NCBI GenBank assembly: GCA_002205965.3
Contig: NADL03000458.1
Span: 310,001-374,000 of the forward strand
Direction of reading: 5' to 3'
Length of the DNA stretch: 64,000 bases
Source of the DNA: Kappaphycus alvarezii
Lineage: Eukaryota > Rhodophyta > Florideophyceae > Gigartinales > Solieriaceae
Part shown: piece by piece, positions 1 to 10,595 of the stretch
How positions within the stretch are numbered: the stretch's first letter is position 1
Layout of the letters: each line of letters opens with the position of its first letter
The notes under the pieces: generated by a model
Told to the model about the DNA's origin: nothing
Seen by the model: only the letters and a program-made list of their open reading frames with translations
Database searches by the model: none
Position numbers and translations under genes: made by a program

Positions 1-197
1 AAATCTACGCTGCTGTTTGCTCATCGGCTTACCCGTCTCTCGATCCTCCCCCCCTCCCCTCCCATTCTCATCCCTCACAACTCTTGTTCTTGTCTTCCTT
101 GCTACTACTTGCCCGCATTTGTGCCCTTGGTGTCTTTAATTCTGCTTTTTGGCTCGCTGATTGTTGACTTTTGAAAATAGACTTGTTTGTGTGAAAC
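1..197 (+). promoter_or_regulatory. Upstream region of the TPR/Tic22-like gene
   Basis: Non-coding DNA before the inferred start codon at 198. It contains a pyrimidine-rich tract (about 41-80, mostly C and T) and further CT-rich stretches, as is common near compact algal promoters. No clear TATA box is visible. It probably holds the 5' UTR and core promoter, inferred from position only. Confidence 0.35.
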
Positions 198-2429
198 ATG
201 GCTGTAAGTGGTTTGCCCTGTTTGCTGCTTTGCCATGTGCCCCTCGCATTGCTCCTCGCATTGCCCTGCTTGGTGTTTCACAGTCGCACTGACATGCCTC
301 TCTCAATTCCACCTTGTTCTTTGCGCGATACTCAATGTGTTTGGCTAATGTTTGCATCATGTGGCACCACCAGGGAATGTCAGGACGTGGCGGGAAGAAT
401 TCCAAGGCCGTCCGTGAGTTCAAGGCTGCCGGAAACAAGGCTATGCAGGCCGGTGCCTTTCAAAAGGCCATGCGCTATTACAATCGCGCCTTGGAAGTCG
501 ATGCTGGCAATCCAATTCTCTACAGCAATAGAAGTGCCGCCCATTTCAATCTTCGCCAGTTTGCAGAATCGCTTGATGATGCTGAGAGTGCCATTCTTTG
601 TGATTCAACTTGGTGGAAGGCTTACAAGAGGAAGGGCCTCGCCTTGATTCACATGCAAAGGTATGAAGAGGCTATCATCGCTCTCGAGGAAGGACTGGCT
701 ATCGTCAAGAAGAATGCAGAGATGGAGAAAAACTTGGAGTTTGCACGCGCCTGCCAGGAGCAGGCTCAGAACCTCTACATTTTGCCGGAACCCCACATGA
801 TGCAGAGATTGGAGAGTGTCCGGTTTTCATTGTTACCGATAATGTGGGGCAGCCCTTCTTTGTTACTTACGACGATGGACAGCAGGTCTGTACCTTTTAT
901 TTTGATCAGGATGATGCCAATGCCACCCTGGATTGGATCAAATCAGAAAACCCTGGATTGGGTGACACTGCCCGTGTCATTCATATCACCTTGCATCAGG
1001 CCTTTAATTTGGCGCAAGAGACTCAGAAGCAGTATTATGAGGAGACGACCCGTGCAGCTGCCGCGGAGGATCGCGCAGCGGCCGCGGCTGCCGCTTTGAA
1101 AGGTATGAACGGTAGAAAAGTCTTGGTCGACGTTGATGGGGATGATGAGGAAGGCGACGATAGCTCAGGCAACTCTGGAGACGGCAAGGTCACTGCTGGA
1201 TCTGAAGAGTCTATGGACGCTCCTAAAATGGAATCCGTCGGGGGAGACGGTACAGATGAAACAAACGTCGCCGATCAGGGAAATGACAAAGACACCACGA
1301 GTGTCACGGATAGCAAACAAGCTGCAGGTGTAACAGATGCCTCCAATGGCAATGTAGCCAAGGACGCCATGAATGACAAGGAAGGCACAGGCGCTACCAA
1401 CGGCAAGAAAGAAGAAGATACAAAGGACAAGCAGGATGGAAAGGAAGAACAGCCAAAGGATGAGGTAGCCATTGATGAAAACGCACCGCTTTCATTCCAG
1501 TTCCGCCCCGAGTTGCGCCAGGTTAAGATAGCAGTTGAGCTACTCAATAAGCATCCGAACCCGCCAGTTAAACCCATCCTTCGAGATCCTCCCTCCGTTC
1601 GGAAAGCGAAGGCTGAAGCTGCAGCTGCGGCGGCGGCGGCGGCTGAGAATGAAAACTCTGAGAAAGGCCTTGATGACTCCGGTAAAGCGCCTAAAAAGAG
1701 GAAAACGTACAGGAAGCTCCCGCTACAGCAGACGAGAACGTGGATTCCGGAGATGCGGCCAAAGGCAAAGCTGGAAATGATGTAGCCAATGAGCTGGAGA
1801 AGGGTGTGGGAAAGAAGGGTACTGGTGGTGGAGATGAGGAAGATGAGGTGCTCACGGTTGATAACTTCAACGGGATTCCTATTTTCCAGGCAAAAGGCCT
1901 GACACTGCTTCAAAAGGACAAGCAACTCATTCCTCTCTTCTTTTCAAAGTGGGATTTGGAGGACGCTTGGAAGCAGTTGAAGGAGTCTAATGCCATGGAT
2001 GTGCCTGGGGAATGTGAAGTTGATGTTGGTACCTTGGAAGATGTTCTTAGGAGAATGTCAGAGAGCAAAACAGATGAGTTTCAGAATGTATTTTTCGTTC
2101 CATCACGAGAATCTATGAAAGTGATCAATGTGAAGTTTCCGCTGGATGAGCTGGCGGCGTCCAATGTTGCAGGTTCTCGTGGGATACGAGGGCGGCCTGC
2201 TGTGAAGAAGGCCAACTTTTCGAAGGCCAAGCAAATTGCAGCACGTGGAGGAACCAAAGATGAGATTCGTGCAGCTATTCGAGAGGATTTGGAGAAGCAT
2301 GCCGAGAGGCAGCGAATGGCTGAAATCATTGCGCAAATTGAACAGGCGGGCCGAACTGGAAGCGTGGGCGGGCTTGGGCGAATGGCTGGGAGTAGCGCGA
2401 CTGCTGGGGCTAGCGGGACTAGCTCGTAG
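198..2429 (+). CDS. TPR-domain protein with split Tic22-like domain (intron-containing; two apparent 1-base frameshifts)
   Basis: The inferred product is about 687 residues. Exon 1 encodes only ATG GCT (198-203); intron 204-373; the frame resumes at 374 and continues as MSGRGGKNSK. Residues ~13-130 form three tetratricopeptide repeats of the Hop/STI1 type. The dicarboxylate-clamp positions that bind the C-terminal EEVD of Hsp70/Hsp90 look conserved: K and N in FKAAGN, N in YSNRSA, K and R in KAYKRKG. Residues ~150-230 (PVFIVTDN, FYFDQDDA, ARVIHITLHQAF) and ~497-590 (FNGIPIFQA, LIPLFFSKWDLEDAW) match the two halves of a Tic22-like plastid-import domain. They are separated by an acidic, low-complexity, Ala-rich insert of roughly 250 residues. 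The frame slips at ~819-821 (C run) and 1693-1697 (A run); each needs one extra base, and homology resumes at once. That suggests assembly error more than a dead gene. No signal or transit peptide is visible, so a cytosolic or envelope-docked chaperone adaptor is the best inference. Confidence 0.8.
204..373 (+). other. Spliceosomal intron, 170 nt, phase 0, after codon 2
   Basis: The 5' splice site reads GCT|GTAAGT and the 3' site CACCACCAG|GGA, with a branch-like CTAAT at 345-349, about 24 nt before the acceptor. Removing it joins ATG GCT to GGA ATG TCA in the frame of the TPR domain. An intron at the extreme 5' end fits intron-poor red algal genes. The alternative is no intron and a start at the ATG at 377, which would cost only three residues. 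Confidence 0.65.
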
Positions 2430-4094
2430 CTAAGTTGCGGGTATTGTGTTGGATTTGAGGTCGTTGGATTGGTCTGAGGTTTGAGGGGGGAGGTGGAGGG
2501 CGAATGCGGCTGAGGCGTTTACAACTTGGTAGTAGAGTTGCCATGTAAGTGAGGACAAATTTTTTTGATACTTGTCTTGATGAATGTGTGGGGGAGGCCT
2601 TTAGATGCTTGGGAATCGTAGCCAGGGCAAATGAATGTGGTCGGAAGCATTTTGAGGGCCTCGTTTTGCTGTATCGTGTGGAGAGATCAAACAGACGAAG
2701 TCGAAATGCCATGAAGACCAAAGGTTTCGGTTTCAAGTAAGAAGAGAGAGTATGGTTGAGGCGCGGCTAGGTGCGCTACTACTTTTGCTGTTTAGTAGTC
2801 TTTACTACTTGTAGATTGCGAGGACATGCCCAGATGGGTATGGCGCGGGTGAGAAGGATGCAGATTGATAGTATCTTTTGTGATGAGCTAATTGCGGCAA
2901 GAATGGATCCACTCAGTGGTCATTTATGGCAACTGACCAGAAATGCCTGCAGGGAGCTGTTGCGGAATTCGATTGCCATCCTGTCTGCGTAATGATGGGA
3001 CTGGTGTAAGGTATAGAGTTGAGGGTAAAGAAACGATTTCACGTCTCATTTGATACAAGAACTCTGCTTTGGTTGGGCGCAGTCTAGTTGTAAGGTGGCA
3101 TGCATAATCCAATTGGCCTCGCGTTGCGAGATGACGCACGAATTGTGAATGACTTGAGGCGATGGAAGACGTATTGGTTGCATAACTACCACAATTGGAT
3201 GAATAATATTCACGGCACTAAGTTAGCAGCAGTACTTTGCAATCGAAAGTTGTGTAGGAGAGTTCCATGACAACGGGAGATATGAGGGAGACCTGAACCA
3301 GAATTTTCCAAAGTGAGAGCATGCTGAAATGGAAATTCCGGCCAGTGGATATCAAAGTTGTTTGTAAACCCCAAAGAACGCACAGTTTTTATTGAAGTAC
3401 TTCGGTGACAAGGACGATGATGAACACAATTTGAGAGTGGGTGGCTGGGCTCAGAGCTAGTGCCAATTGCAACAAGTACGTAATTCTCTGGCGTTTCGTC
3501 GTCTTTCCAAAGAGGTTCCTGTGTTGGAGACCATTGGAGGGTGATGTCCCCAGAACAGTTGTGCTCATGTTACTGCAGTAATGTGCAATGACATGCAAGC
3601 ATGGGTGTAGCATCAATTCCCGTCATGAGAGAGAGAGAGACAGAGAGTCCTGCAATAGATCTCTTCATGAAATACAGGCTGATCAAGCAAAGACTGGGCC
3701 GCAGATCTAAGGCCCTGACCATGCTCAAAGATCCGCAACCTCCTAACGCGAAATGCAGTAAGATGGGCTCAAAAAATTATTCGACCAGCCCATTTACCAG
3801 TATAGAGTCTGGTTTAGCAATTTTCCCTGCACCCCACTGCATGTGGCCGACGTGGAACGTCCGGTTAGATCTTAGCCAAGTCGTCGCACAAGTCAGTGCG
3901 CAGCACAGCCACAGCTTTTAAGTAAAGATGTTATCGCACGGTGCAGGTTTCCAACGCATAAGACATTTCCCCCTACACGGAGCGAATAGCGCCGAATTTA
4001 GTAGTGCACTGACCTGCGATAGCGCATCCATTACACGGATGGCACAATTTTGCTGACAAATTCACGAATTACTGCAGTGACAGTTGATGACGGT
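2430..4094. other. No gene recognised (3' flank of host gene)
   Basis: About 1.66 kb with only short overlapping open frames of biased composition and no recognisable motif. The first part (to ~2.75 kb, G/T-rich) is probably 3' UTR. A short (GA)n run occurs at ~3629-3650. I see no tRNA, transposon terminus or conserved domain here. Confidence 0.5.
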
Positions 4095-4615
4095 GAATTA
4101 AACAAATGAGAAACACAAACACTTTAATCAAACTACAATATCTATCGATCACCACAATCTGTCTATTCTACATGGTGTACTAAGAGTACCCCGCGTTCCC
4201 GTCGCGTACACCGTCAGTAGCTATTCCCAGGTAACTGGTTGAGTGGCGAAGCTAAGAGGGTTCTTATTAGGAAACAGACGACATTCATGTGTTGGTTGAG
4301 CGGGTAACACCCGCATGTTTTGATGAGGTGTCGTCATTGATCACGAGTTGTCAGAGTGTCTGAGGTACCGGCTTCTTTCGGGGAGTCGGCCTCCGGAAGT
4401 GCTCGCGCGCTTTCGGAGTTACTTGTCGCGGACCATTCGGTCCGTCCCTGTAACATGAAATTAATGCTTAAGCCTTCTCGTGGCAATTTCGTTCAGGGAA
4501 CCGTGACGCGGTTGACAGCTAATTAAGCAAACCTCGAAATAGACTTCTGTCTTGCGAAAGAGCGAACAAACCATGTTGGAGTGACGACTGTGTGGTGCAT
4601 CCATGCAAAATGTCA

Positions 4616-4720
4616 TATCAAAGAGAGAGAAAACCCAAATCAAAGAGAGGGAGAAACTCATAAGAGAGAAACCCAAATCAAAGAGAGAGAGAAACTCATA
4701 TCAAAGAAAGGAGAAAAAAG
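4616..4720. repeat. GA-rich imperfect tandem repeat in DIRS-1 3' region
   Basis: Four to five imperfect units of about 20-25 nt built on 'atcaaagagagagaaa' followed by 'ctcat' or 'ccc'. The tract is purine-rich on the + strand. The corresponding place in DIRS-2 does not show this array, so it probably expanded in this copy. Confidence 0.75.
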
Positions 4721-4869
4721 GGAACAAAAGACTGCTTGTGATTGGGCCATGTTTGAGGTAAAAATGGAGGGCGGGAGGCGGGAGAACAAGCGACGACTTG
4801 GAGAGCAGAGACAGCAGCGATGGCGACCAAAGTCGAAGGTTACATAGCCCTGTTGAACCGGTTTTGATC

Positions 4870-4960
4870 GTACCGCAAGTCATCCTTGCGCAAGGGTAGG
4901 TCAACGGTAAGTCGTCCACGTTGCCTTAATTGGAGGGCAACGGTAAGTCGTCCTCGTTGC
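4870..4960. repeat. Tandem hairpin-forming repeats in DIRS-1 3' region
   Basis: Two near-identical 23-nt units start at 4902 and 4938 (caacggtaagtcgtcc, then [a/t]cgttgc), with a weaker third at ~4870. Each has inverted CAACG/CGTTG arms able to fold into a short hairpin. They lie in the non-coding 3' region after the recombinase, where DIRS elements carry their terminal or internal complementary sequences. Function is not shown. Confidence 0.6.
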
Positions 4961-5141
4961 TTTCGCCCGGAGTGCTTACAGTCCGGCCGGCGGATGCAGC
5001 CGTGACAGCGTGACTTGCTGAGAGTTGGAGATCAAAGCCACGTCCAACCCCCTTATCATATTCACCCATCATTTTCCAATCATTCCACCGAATTAAACAA
5101 ATGAGAAAACCAAAAGACCGAAGGGATATTCGAGAGTGAGG

Positions 5142-6190
5142 TTACAACAAGTGACCGAAGAAAAAGAGCGAATCCTCCGTAGACAGAACGCGACCATCCA
5201 AATACGATTCACGAAACGTGCGGCTTGCCGTCCAGTCACCCCAAATTAAAATGCGGTACTCTTGCACCCCTATGGCGGCACATTCGGAAGCCGCCCCCAT
5301 GCGTAGCGAGTGCGAGGACCATGTAACCTGCGGTGGCGGGGCCACGTTGAGTTCTTCCAGACACGACCGAAGCCAAACTGTAATTGTGCGTGCGCTTGTG
5401 GACAGTTTGGTGCCCGGAATGGCCCAGTAGTACTTGCTGGATGTGCGATTACCCCTGCGAATAGCGTCATAGCGTGCGACGAGGTCAATCAAACTCTTCT
5501 CGAACTCAGGATTTCGGCGATACGAGAGAGTGTGAGCCACTCGTTGCTGATTTTTACGTAGCGCGATAGCGATGTCCACTGAATCATGCGAGACGGAAAT
5601 GTTGCTGAGTAATAACGACAAACCAGCTTCACCTCTTTCAAAGAACACGTAGCTAACCAAGACAGCGGTTGCGTTCCGGAGGAACACGGTGTCGGTAGCG
5701 GCAAGCGCAGCTGTAAAGATTCGGCGGGCCACGGAGCTGGGTAGAGCGCGACGTTCTGAGGCCAACGTTGGATCACTTAGTAATTTCCTTTCACGATCAG
5801 CCTGTTGGTATGCGGAGATAGCGAGCTGGATCAAAGGTGTATGGGCAAGCGGCCGTCCAATGCGAGTGTGAGCGGTTACCACATTCGAGAGGTAGTTACG
5901 AACGGACGAAGCACTGACCTTATTTTGATTGAATAGCCAGCCGAGATAGCGAAGAAGAGAACTTTCAGAGCCTGCGAAGGGGTCAATTTTGTCTTCCGTA
6001 CAGAATTGGAGCCACGTTTTCCACAAGATTTCGTTAGAACGCCATGTGTTCGGAGCCCGAGCCTTGTGCATTAACTGCGCGATCGTAGTTCCACCCGATG
6101 TGTGACCCATACCTGCTGCAGCCAAAACGGATTGCTGTAAGGTGACAGATAGCGGCATCGAGGCTGCTTCTTCTGCTAGATTTTCCATAC
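5142..6190 (-). CDS. DIRS-1 tyrosine recombinase
   Basis: About 349 residues from the ATG at 6188-6190; the frame is open much further upstream, but that part shadows the RNase H frame. An N-terminal SAM-like core-binding region (WLQFCTEDKIDPF, LLRYLGWLF, VRNYLSNV) is followed by the catalytic domain. Visible active-site elements are an Arg/Glu block (FFERGEAGLSLLL), the HSLRMGAASECAA motif giving His and Arg, Trp in WGDWT, and the Tyr nucleophile in FRESYLDG. The enzyme would integrate the circular DIRS DNA. Its start overlaps the RNase H frame (which ends at 6176) by a few codons, as in other DIRS elements. It appears intact over its whole length, although the element lacks its 5' end. A second, mutated copy of the same protein is split around copia-2. 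Confidence 0.88.
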
Positions 6191-7929
6191 GGCGAGTTTC
6201 CACGGTGGCGACGGCATTTGCGGCGGAGCCCAGATTGGTGGTAGGTAGAGATCTTCTGCGACGAAAACCTGCGGTCGTACCAAATGGAGCAATTGAGTAA
6301 ACCACTGGTGCGCGGGCCAATATGGCGTGACCAGAATACCCTTGGCGTGTTCTTGACCGATTTTCTTGACGACAAGTGGCAGTAATTTGAGCGGCGGATT
6401 CCAGAAGTTGATGTCCGTACTCCAATCCTGACTGAGTGCGTTGATCCCGAGGGAGCCAGGCGATGCGAACTCGCTTTTGAACCGGCTGCAGATCTTGTTG
6501 GAACTGTCGGCGAAGCGGTCGATGGTTGGTGGTAGTGAATCGAGAAGGGGCTTGATGGGCTTCGTGTTGATTCTCCAATCGTCGAGCGTGTGGAGCCGAG
6601 AGAGCCTGTCTGCGAACTGATTCACGGCGGACGGGAGATAGTGAGACTCGATTGAGATTCCAAGTCGGTCGAGCAAGCGGTGCAGCACTCGGAGTTCTTT
6701 CATGAGAGGTCGTGACTTGGTGGTCATGGCGTTCAAGATTGCCACGACCGCTTGGTTGTCCTCCCAGATCTTGAGATGTGTTCCTGAGCGTAGCATTGTT
6801 GCAAAGGACCGAATGTTGTCCGTGACTGCGCGCAATTCCAGAAACGTGATCGGTTTTACGCGGAGTGCCGGGTCCCACAACCCCCGAGCTTCCCAGGTCC
6901 CCTGAGCCCCTGGTCGAAGATCCGACCCGAGTGTCCCCCCCTGACCGATCGATGTGGACGCGTCGGAGTGGAGAGCCATAGTAGGGGATGGAGTAGACAT
7001 TGGCCGTTCGGGTGGGTGTGAGGTGAGATCCCGCCAGAACTTCAGATCCCTCATTCCAGCGTGGAGCAGTCGAACCCTTTTTCCTGACTTCATCGTTCGG
7101 TTTTTCATGGAGTCGTACAGTGACCGAGTGTAGAACCGGGCGAGCGGCATAGCGAGCGAGCACGAAATCGCTACCCCGTGAAGTGGCGTAACAGCTGGAC
7201 GTCGACTAGACGTTTGTTCCGGCGGCTTTGGCGCAACAGTTGCTGTGCAATACCGCGGAGTTTTTCCATGCGTCGAGCCGTAATCCCAAAAACCATTCGA
7301 GAAGTGTCGATTACGAACCCCAGATGCTCGATTCTGCGGGTTCCCGTCCAATTTCCCTTGTCTTCTTTGCGCAACAACCCACAGGCGTGTAGCAACTGGT
7401 CTAGCTGTTGTTTGGCCTTTCGTAGACGAGATCGACTTCTTACAGCGACGAGGAAGTCGTCCATGTACGGGTGAATGCGTAGGCGAAGATGATTTCGGAT
7501 GTAGCGAACCATGGGGCGCATAAACTTGACGAAATAGGCGGGAGAAAGCTTCCAGCCAAAAGGGAGAGCGATGCACCGAAAGTAACGATTGTCGACCTTG
7601 AATAAAAACCAATTCCGTATCTTGGGATGTAGACGGAAGTGATGGTATCCCTTGGCGATATCGAGCGAGAACATGAGATCTGCCTGTTTGAGCTCGAGAG
7701 CAAATCCATCGAGTGTTTCCATTTTCACCGGCATGTCCCGGAACAGCGTGGACTGAAGAGACAGGTTGACTACCAATCGCTGTTTTTCCCCTGAGACTGC
7801 TACGAACGCGTTCGAAATCGGGTAGCCTTCGCGATGTAGCTTGCGTGCGGTGTCGGCTGGAATCTCCTCGTAGGTTCTCCGATGCAGTGCGTCGCATAAC
7901 ACACTTTTGCGAGAGTTTTCAGTACGCAC
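6176..7929 (-). pseudogene. DIRS-1 reverse transcriptase-RNase H, one frameshift
   Basis: The RT runs from 7929 to ~7171 with FSLDIAKGYHHF (first catalytic Asp), FGWKLSPAYF and the YMDD box (YMDDFL at 7450-7467). The frame then slips at a C4 run on the + strand (7174-7177): one more base would continue directly into VAISCSLAMPLARF and the RNase H domain. The RNase H (HSDAS, FLELRAV, WEDNQAV, NQFADRLSRL) ends at 6176 after a long C-terminal extension. The Asp residues at HSDAS and EDNQ look intact. The start is uncertain because the sequence before 7929 is lost at the hAT junction. A single homopolymer loss in an otherwise clean frame could be an assembly error. Confidence 0.82.
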
Positions 7930-7930
7930 A

Positions 7931-8287
7931 CTGTCATGTTCACCTTCGTCCAGTGCCGTTGAAAGAAGCTTCAGTGCTCAGAAGCTTATACATTCAAAAG
8001 TTCGAAACCCTCTGAAAAATGAAAAGGTAGCAAAACTTCTGTTTTATTACTGGAACGTGAGGGAAAAACTCAAGGCGGGTACTGTTGACAGGATGGCTCA
8101 CTGGGACCATTTGGTTGGGAGGAAGAGAAGGCATAGTAGCTGGGATAGTTATAGCAACGGTAGTCAAGGCTCGAGTGGAAGACTAAGTTGGAGTGCTGGT
8201 AACCAGCTGTCTATGGAAAGCAGTGATATACTGGAAGAAGAATATTTTGACTTTGAACTTGCGTTGGAGGAAGAGATTCTGCGTTAG
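7931..8287 (+). pseudogene. hAT transposase C-terminal dimerisation domain (relic)
   Basis: About 115 residues in the + frame ending at the stop at 8287. The motif SSSAVERSFSAQKLIHSKVR followed by NEKVAKLLFYYWNVRE is the diagnostic hAT C-terminal dimerisation signature. The downstream tail is Ser-rich and acidic and ends EEEILR. The catalytic RNase-H-like part is missing: the sequence is cut at ~7930 and joined head-on to DIRS-1. No further hAT sequence is recognised on the left side of DIRS-1, so this is a rearranged or truncated fragment rather than a simple insertion. Confidence 0.8.
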
Positions 8288-9591
8288 TATCTATCCAAAC
8301 AGTGATTATAAGATATGGGTTGAATGTGTGTAGCTGGACATTGCGGAGTTGTAATACCTCTGATAGAACCGCGAGATGTTTATTGACTGCATTTATTGAA
8401 GGAAGTAGTGTAGGATAACGTATCTGTCTACTTTAAGAATACCTACACTCATGTTCAGACAATTTATTATCCCGCTCGGTTGAAGTTTGTTTTGTAAATG
8501 TTTCTTTTATTGTTCGCGATTTTGCATCCTTCATTGAAAATAGTTTTACGCATTTCAAAACGATGGCTGAGGCCATGAACGGCAATAGAATTGTCTTCAT
8601 GTTAATGGGGCTACAATCAAAGGTAACCACAGAGGTTTCTGTGGGTCCATCATGAACATCAAAACTGTCTGAATATGTGAAGATGGACAAAGCTTCTGGG
8701 CCCTCGGATACCAGCCTCGCCGCTACAAATTAACATTCTGTTTCCCCATCTTTCATTCTCAAAATGAGTGCCTCCAGAACTGCCGCCTTGACAACGTCTC
8801 CTTCAGCCGCACATCCGGACAGTGCCCACCCTGTAATTGTCAATCGCTGCAAAGCCGCACTTGCCGTTAACGACACTACTTAGTGCTGCAATTCCTGATC
8901 CCGCCCGCTCTCCTTATTCCTTTGCTTCATATAACATCATCTTCTTTCTACCTCACCTCATCGTTCCCCTTTCCTCACCACACCCCCTCAACCCCCCAGC
9001 TATCTTACTAACTTCCCCATTACTGGGCAATTATCAATGGAATACACGAGGCTTTTCAAATTTAATTTGACAGTTGCAACCACTTCATTGTCTTACGAAA
9101 GTGTAAGTCAGATCCATGCAATATTACATGTAGGTGACGTTGTACGGCTCCATGATCCAATAGTAACCAGGGAGTGCAGACAGATGGTCCAATGACCATC
9201 TCGGCTCATGAGCATTGATTGAATGGCTCGTGAGAATAGTCATGAGAAATTCGCGACTACACAGAGCTTTGGGAGATGTAATTGTTAAGGTATGGCTACT
9301 ATCCAGCTCCACGTGCAACAAATCCGGATGCGGCGGCCATCGAACTTCTGTGAATGAAAGCAATTGTATTTTCTGGGACCTTGAGGTGGCAATTGAAGGG
9401 GGATATTTGGGTTACTTTATATCGAGGATGTGGTCGGTCGGTGCAGATGAATCTGAGGATTAGCTGCATGAGCTGCAGGAAAAAGTTCCGTTGTCCACGC
9501 TGCATCATTTGGAAGAATTGAAACGTGTTGCCTGCTAAAGCTGTGTAGACTCTGCTCTAATTCGTTCAACGTGTGCTTGTCAAGCCTTGTG
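8288..9591. other. No gene recognised
   Basis: 1.3 kb between the hAT relic and gypsy-1. A 39-residue open frame at 8764-8883 (MSASRTAALTTSPSAAHP...) follows a pyrimidine-rich leader and could be the truncated N-terminus of a gene, but nothing identifies it. 8.9-9.05 kb is C/T-rich. Other open frames are short and without motifs. Confidence 0.4.
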
Positions 9592-9833
9592 TGCGCAGCT
9601 GCGGCGCGAAGGTTGTGAATCCAGAAGCGTCTGAAAGTCCGATGACTCTCATCTTTACTGAGAGGATTATTCTACCTTTAATACTGTTCTATGTTTCCTA
9701 AAAAAGGAAACGGAAAAGTGTTTCCCAGAAAAAGTGTTTCCTAGTCGGTAACTGTTACCCACGATGTCGCAATCGTAGGTTGCATGGAGCTTTGGATAGC
9801 AACTTACCGGTCATGTGGATGTGCCACCCACTA
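9592..9833 (-). repeat. gypsy-1 3' LTR
   Basis: About 242 bp, matching 14642-14881. Shared ends read tgcgcag on the left and acccacta on the right of the + strand; the exact termini are uncertain by a few bases. It lies directly after the chromodomain ORF on the - strand. Confidence 0.82.
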
Positions 9834-9848
9834 CACTCTCCTTCTTCA
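9834..9848 (-). promoter_or_regulatory. gypsy-1 polypurine tract
   Basis: On the - strand the sequence immediately before the 3' LTR is purine-rich (gaagaaggagagtg). That is the expected place for plus-strand priming, and it supports the LTR boundary. Confidence 0.6.
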
Positions 9849-10387
9849 AAGACCAAACTCTTTCTTCGCTTTGGTAGCCATTTCTGATGGCGTGTTCTTA
9901 CGGCGTAAAAACCTTGTAACCATACCGGGAACATCATCGTAGATGCGTGCAAGTGGTTCGAGAGTGTCCTCAGATTTTTCTAATCCTTTCCAAAGCACGT
10001 GGAAAAAAAGCTTACCATTTTCCTCCACTAGTTTGAGCAATCTGGCTACCGGCACACTACCTTCGGAAGAAAGGACATGCGTCATGATAGCGGCTTGGTC
10101 CACGAGGCGTCGTGGTAGAACTTCAGACGGGTTCCATGCACATTTTCAACGGTTCCATTTCGCAAATCTTCAACCTGAAAGACATAATCAGAGAGCGATT
10201 GGACAATACGAAGCGGAAAACGACAGCGTAAAACCAACTTTTCTCCAGCCGTAAAGTGTTCACATGCTACTAAAACAAAATCCCCTGCGGACAAATTTGG
10301 CAGTGTGCACTTTGAAGCACGGTGTCGAGATTGTTCTCGATGATTCTGTAACACGTTGTTCACTACAGGATGCAAGTCCACAATCAA
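9846..10387 (-). pseudogene. gypsy-1 integrase C-terminus and chromodomain
   Basis: Two overlapping open frames. The first (10387 to 10082) carries the integrase C-terminal region (SAGDFVLVACEHF, KLVLRCRFPLRIV). The second (10103 to 9846) carries a chromodomain-like fold (VARLLKLVEENGK, FFHVLWKGLEKSEDTLEPL). A frame change joins them. The chromodomain probably directed integration to marked chromatin. Its aromatic cage cannot be judged reliably. Confidence 0.72.
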
Positions 10388-10595
10388 TGACTTCTACTTA
10401 TCCACATTGAGGCAGGGTTCCAGTTGAAAATAGGTGATGTCGACAGGTGTGACAGTAACAGAGCATAAAAAGGTAGCAATTGGTGGAGTGGGTTCCATGC
10501 CGAGAAAATCAGTAACTGGCGCGATGTTGTTGCGTAATGGAAAAGGAGCTTTGTTCAGAGCACTCTGAATGATCGGAAGGAGATCGGGCTACTAC

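Larger units (their letters stand above)
4095..7930 (-). mobile_element. DIRS-1: DIRS-type tyrosine-recombinase retrotransposon, 5'-truncated
   Basis: On the - strand, in order: reverse transcriptase, RNase H, and an overlapping tyrosine recombinase, then about 1 kb of non-coding 3' sequence. This is the DIRS order (RT-RH-YR, no DDE integrase, no LTRs). The Gag end and 5' terminus are missing; the RT starts abruptly next to a hAT relic at ~7930. The 3' region (4.4-5.1 kb) is recognisably related to 57.4-58.08 kb, which defines it as element sequence. A 27-nt exact match (5074-5100 against 57436-57462, opposite strand) anchors the two copies. The 19-mer gaattaaacaaatgagaaa occurs at both 5090-5108 and 4095-4113, possibly part of a DIRS split direct repeat. 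The left boundary at 4095 is therefore approximate. Confidence 0.85.

Noticed and set aside
198-647. 149-residue + strand ORF starting at the same ATG as the host gene
   Set aside because: It reads through the intron, and its later part is a shadow of the TPR frame; splicing at 204/373 gives the conserved protein.
4581-4847. 88-residue + strand ORF with KERE repeats
   Set aside because: Encoded by the GA-rich tandem repeat of the DIRS 3' region.
6190-7163. Upstream extension of the DIRS-1 recombinase frame
   Set aside because: It overlaps the RNase H coding frame and its composition is that of a shadow; the domain starts near the ATG at 6188-6190.
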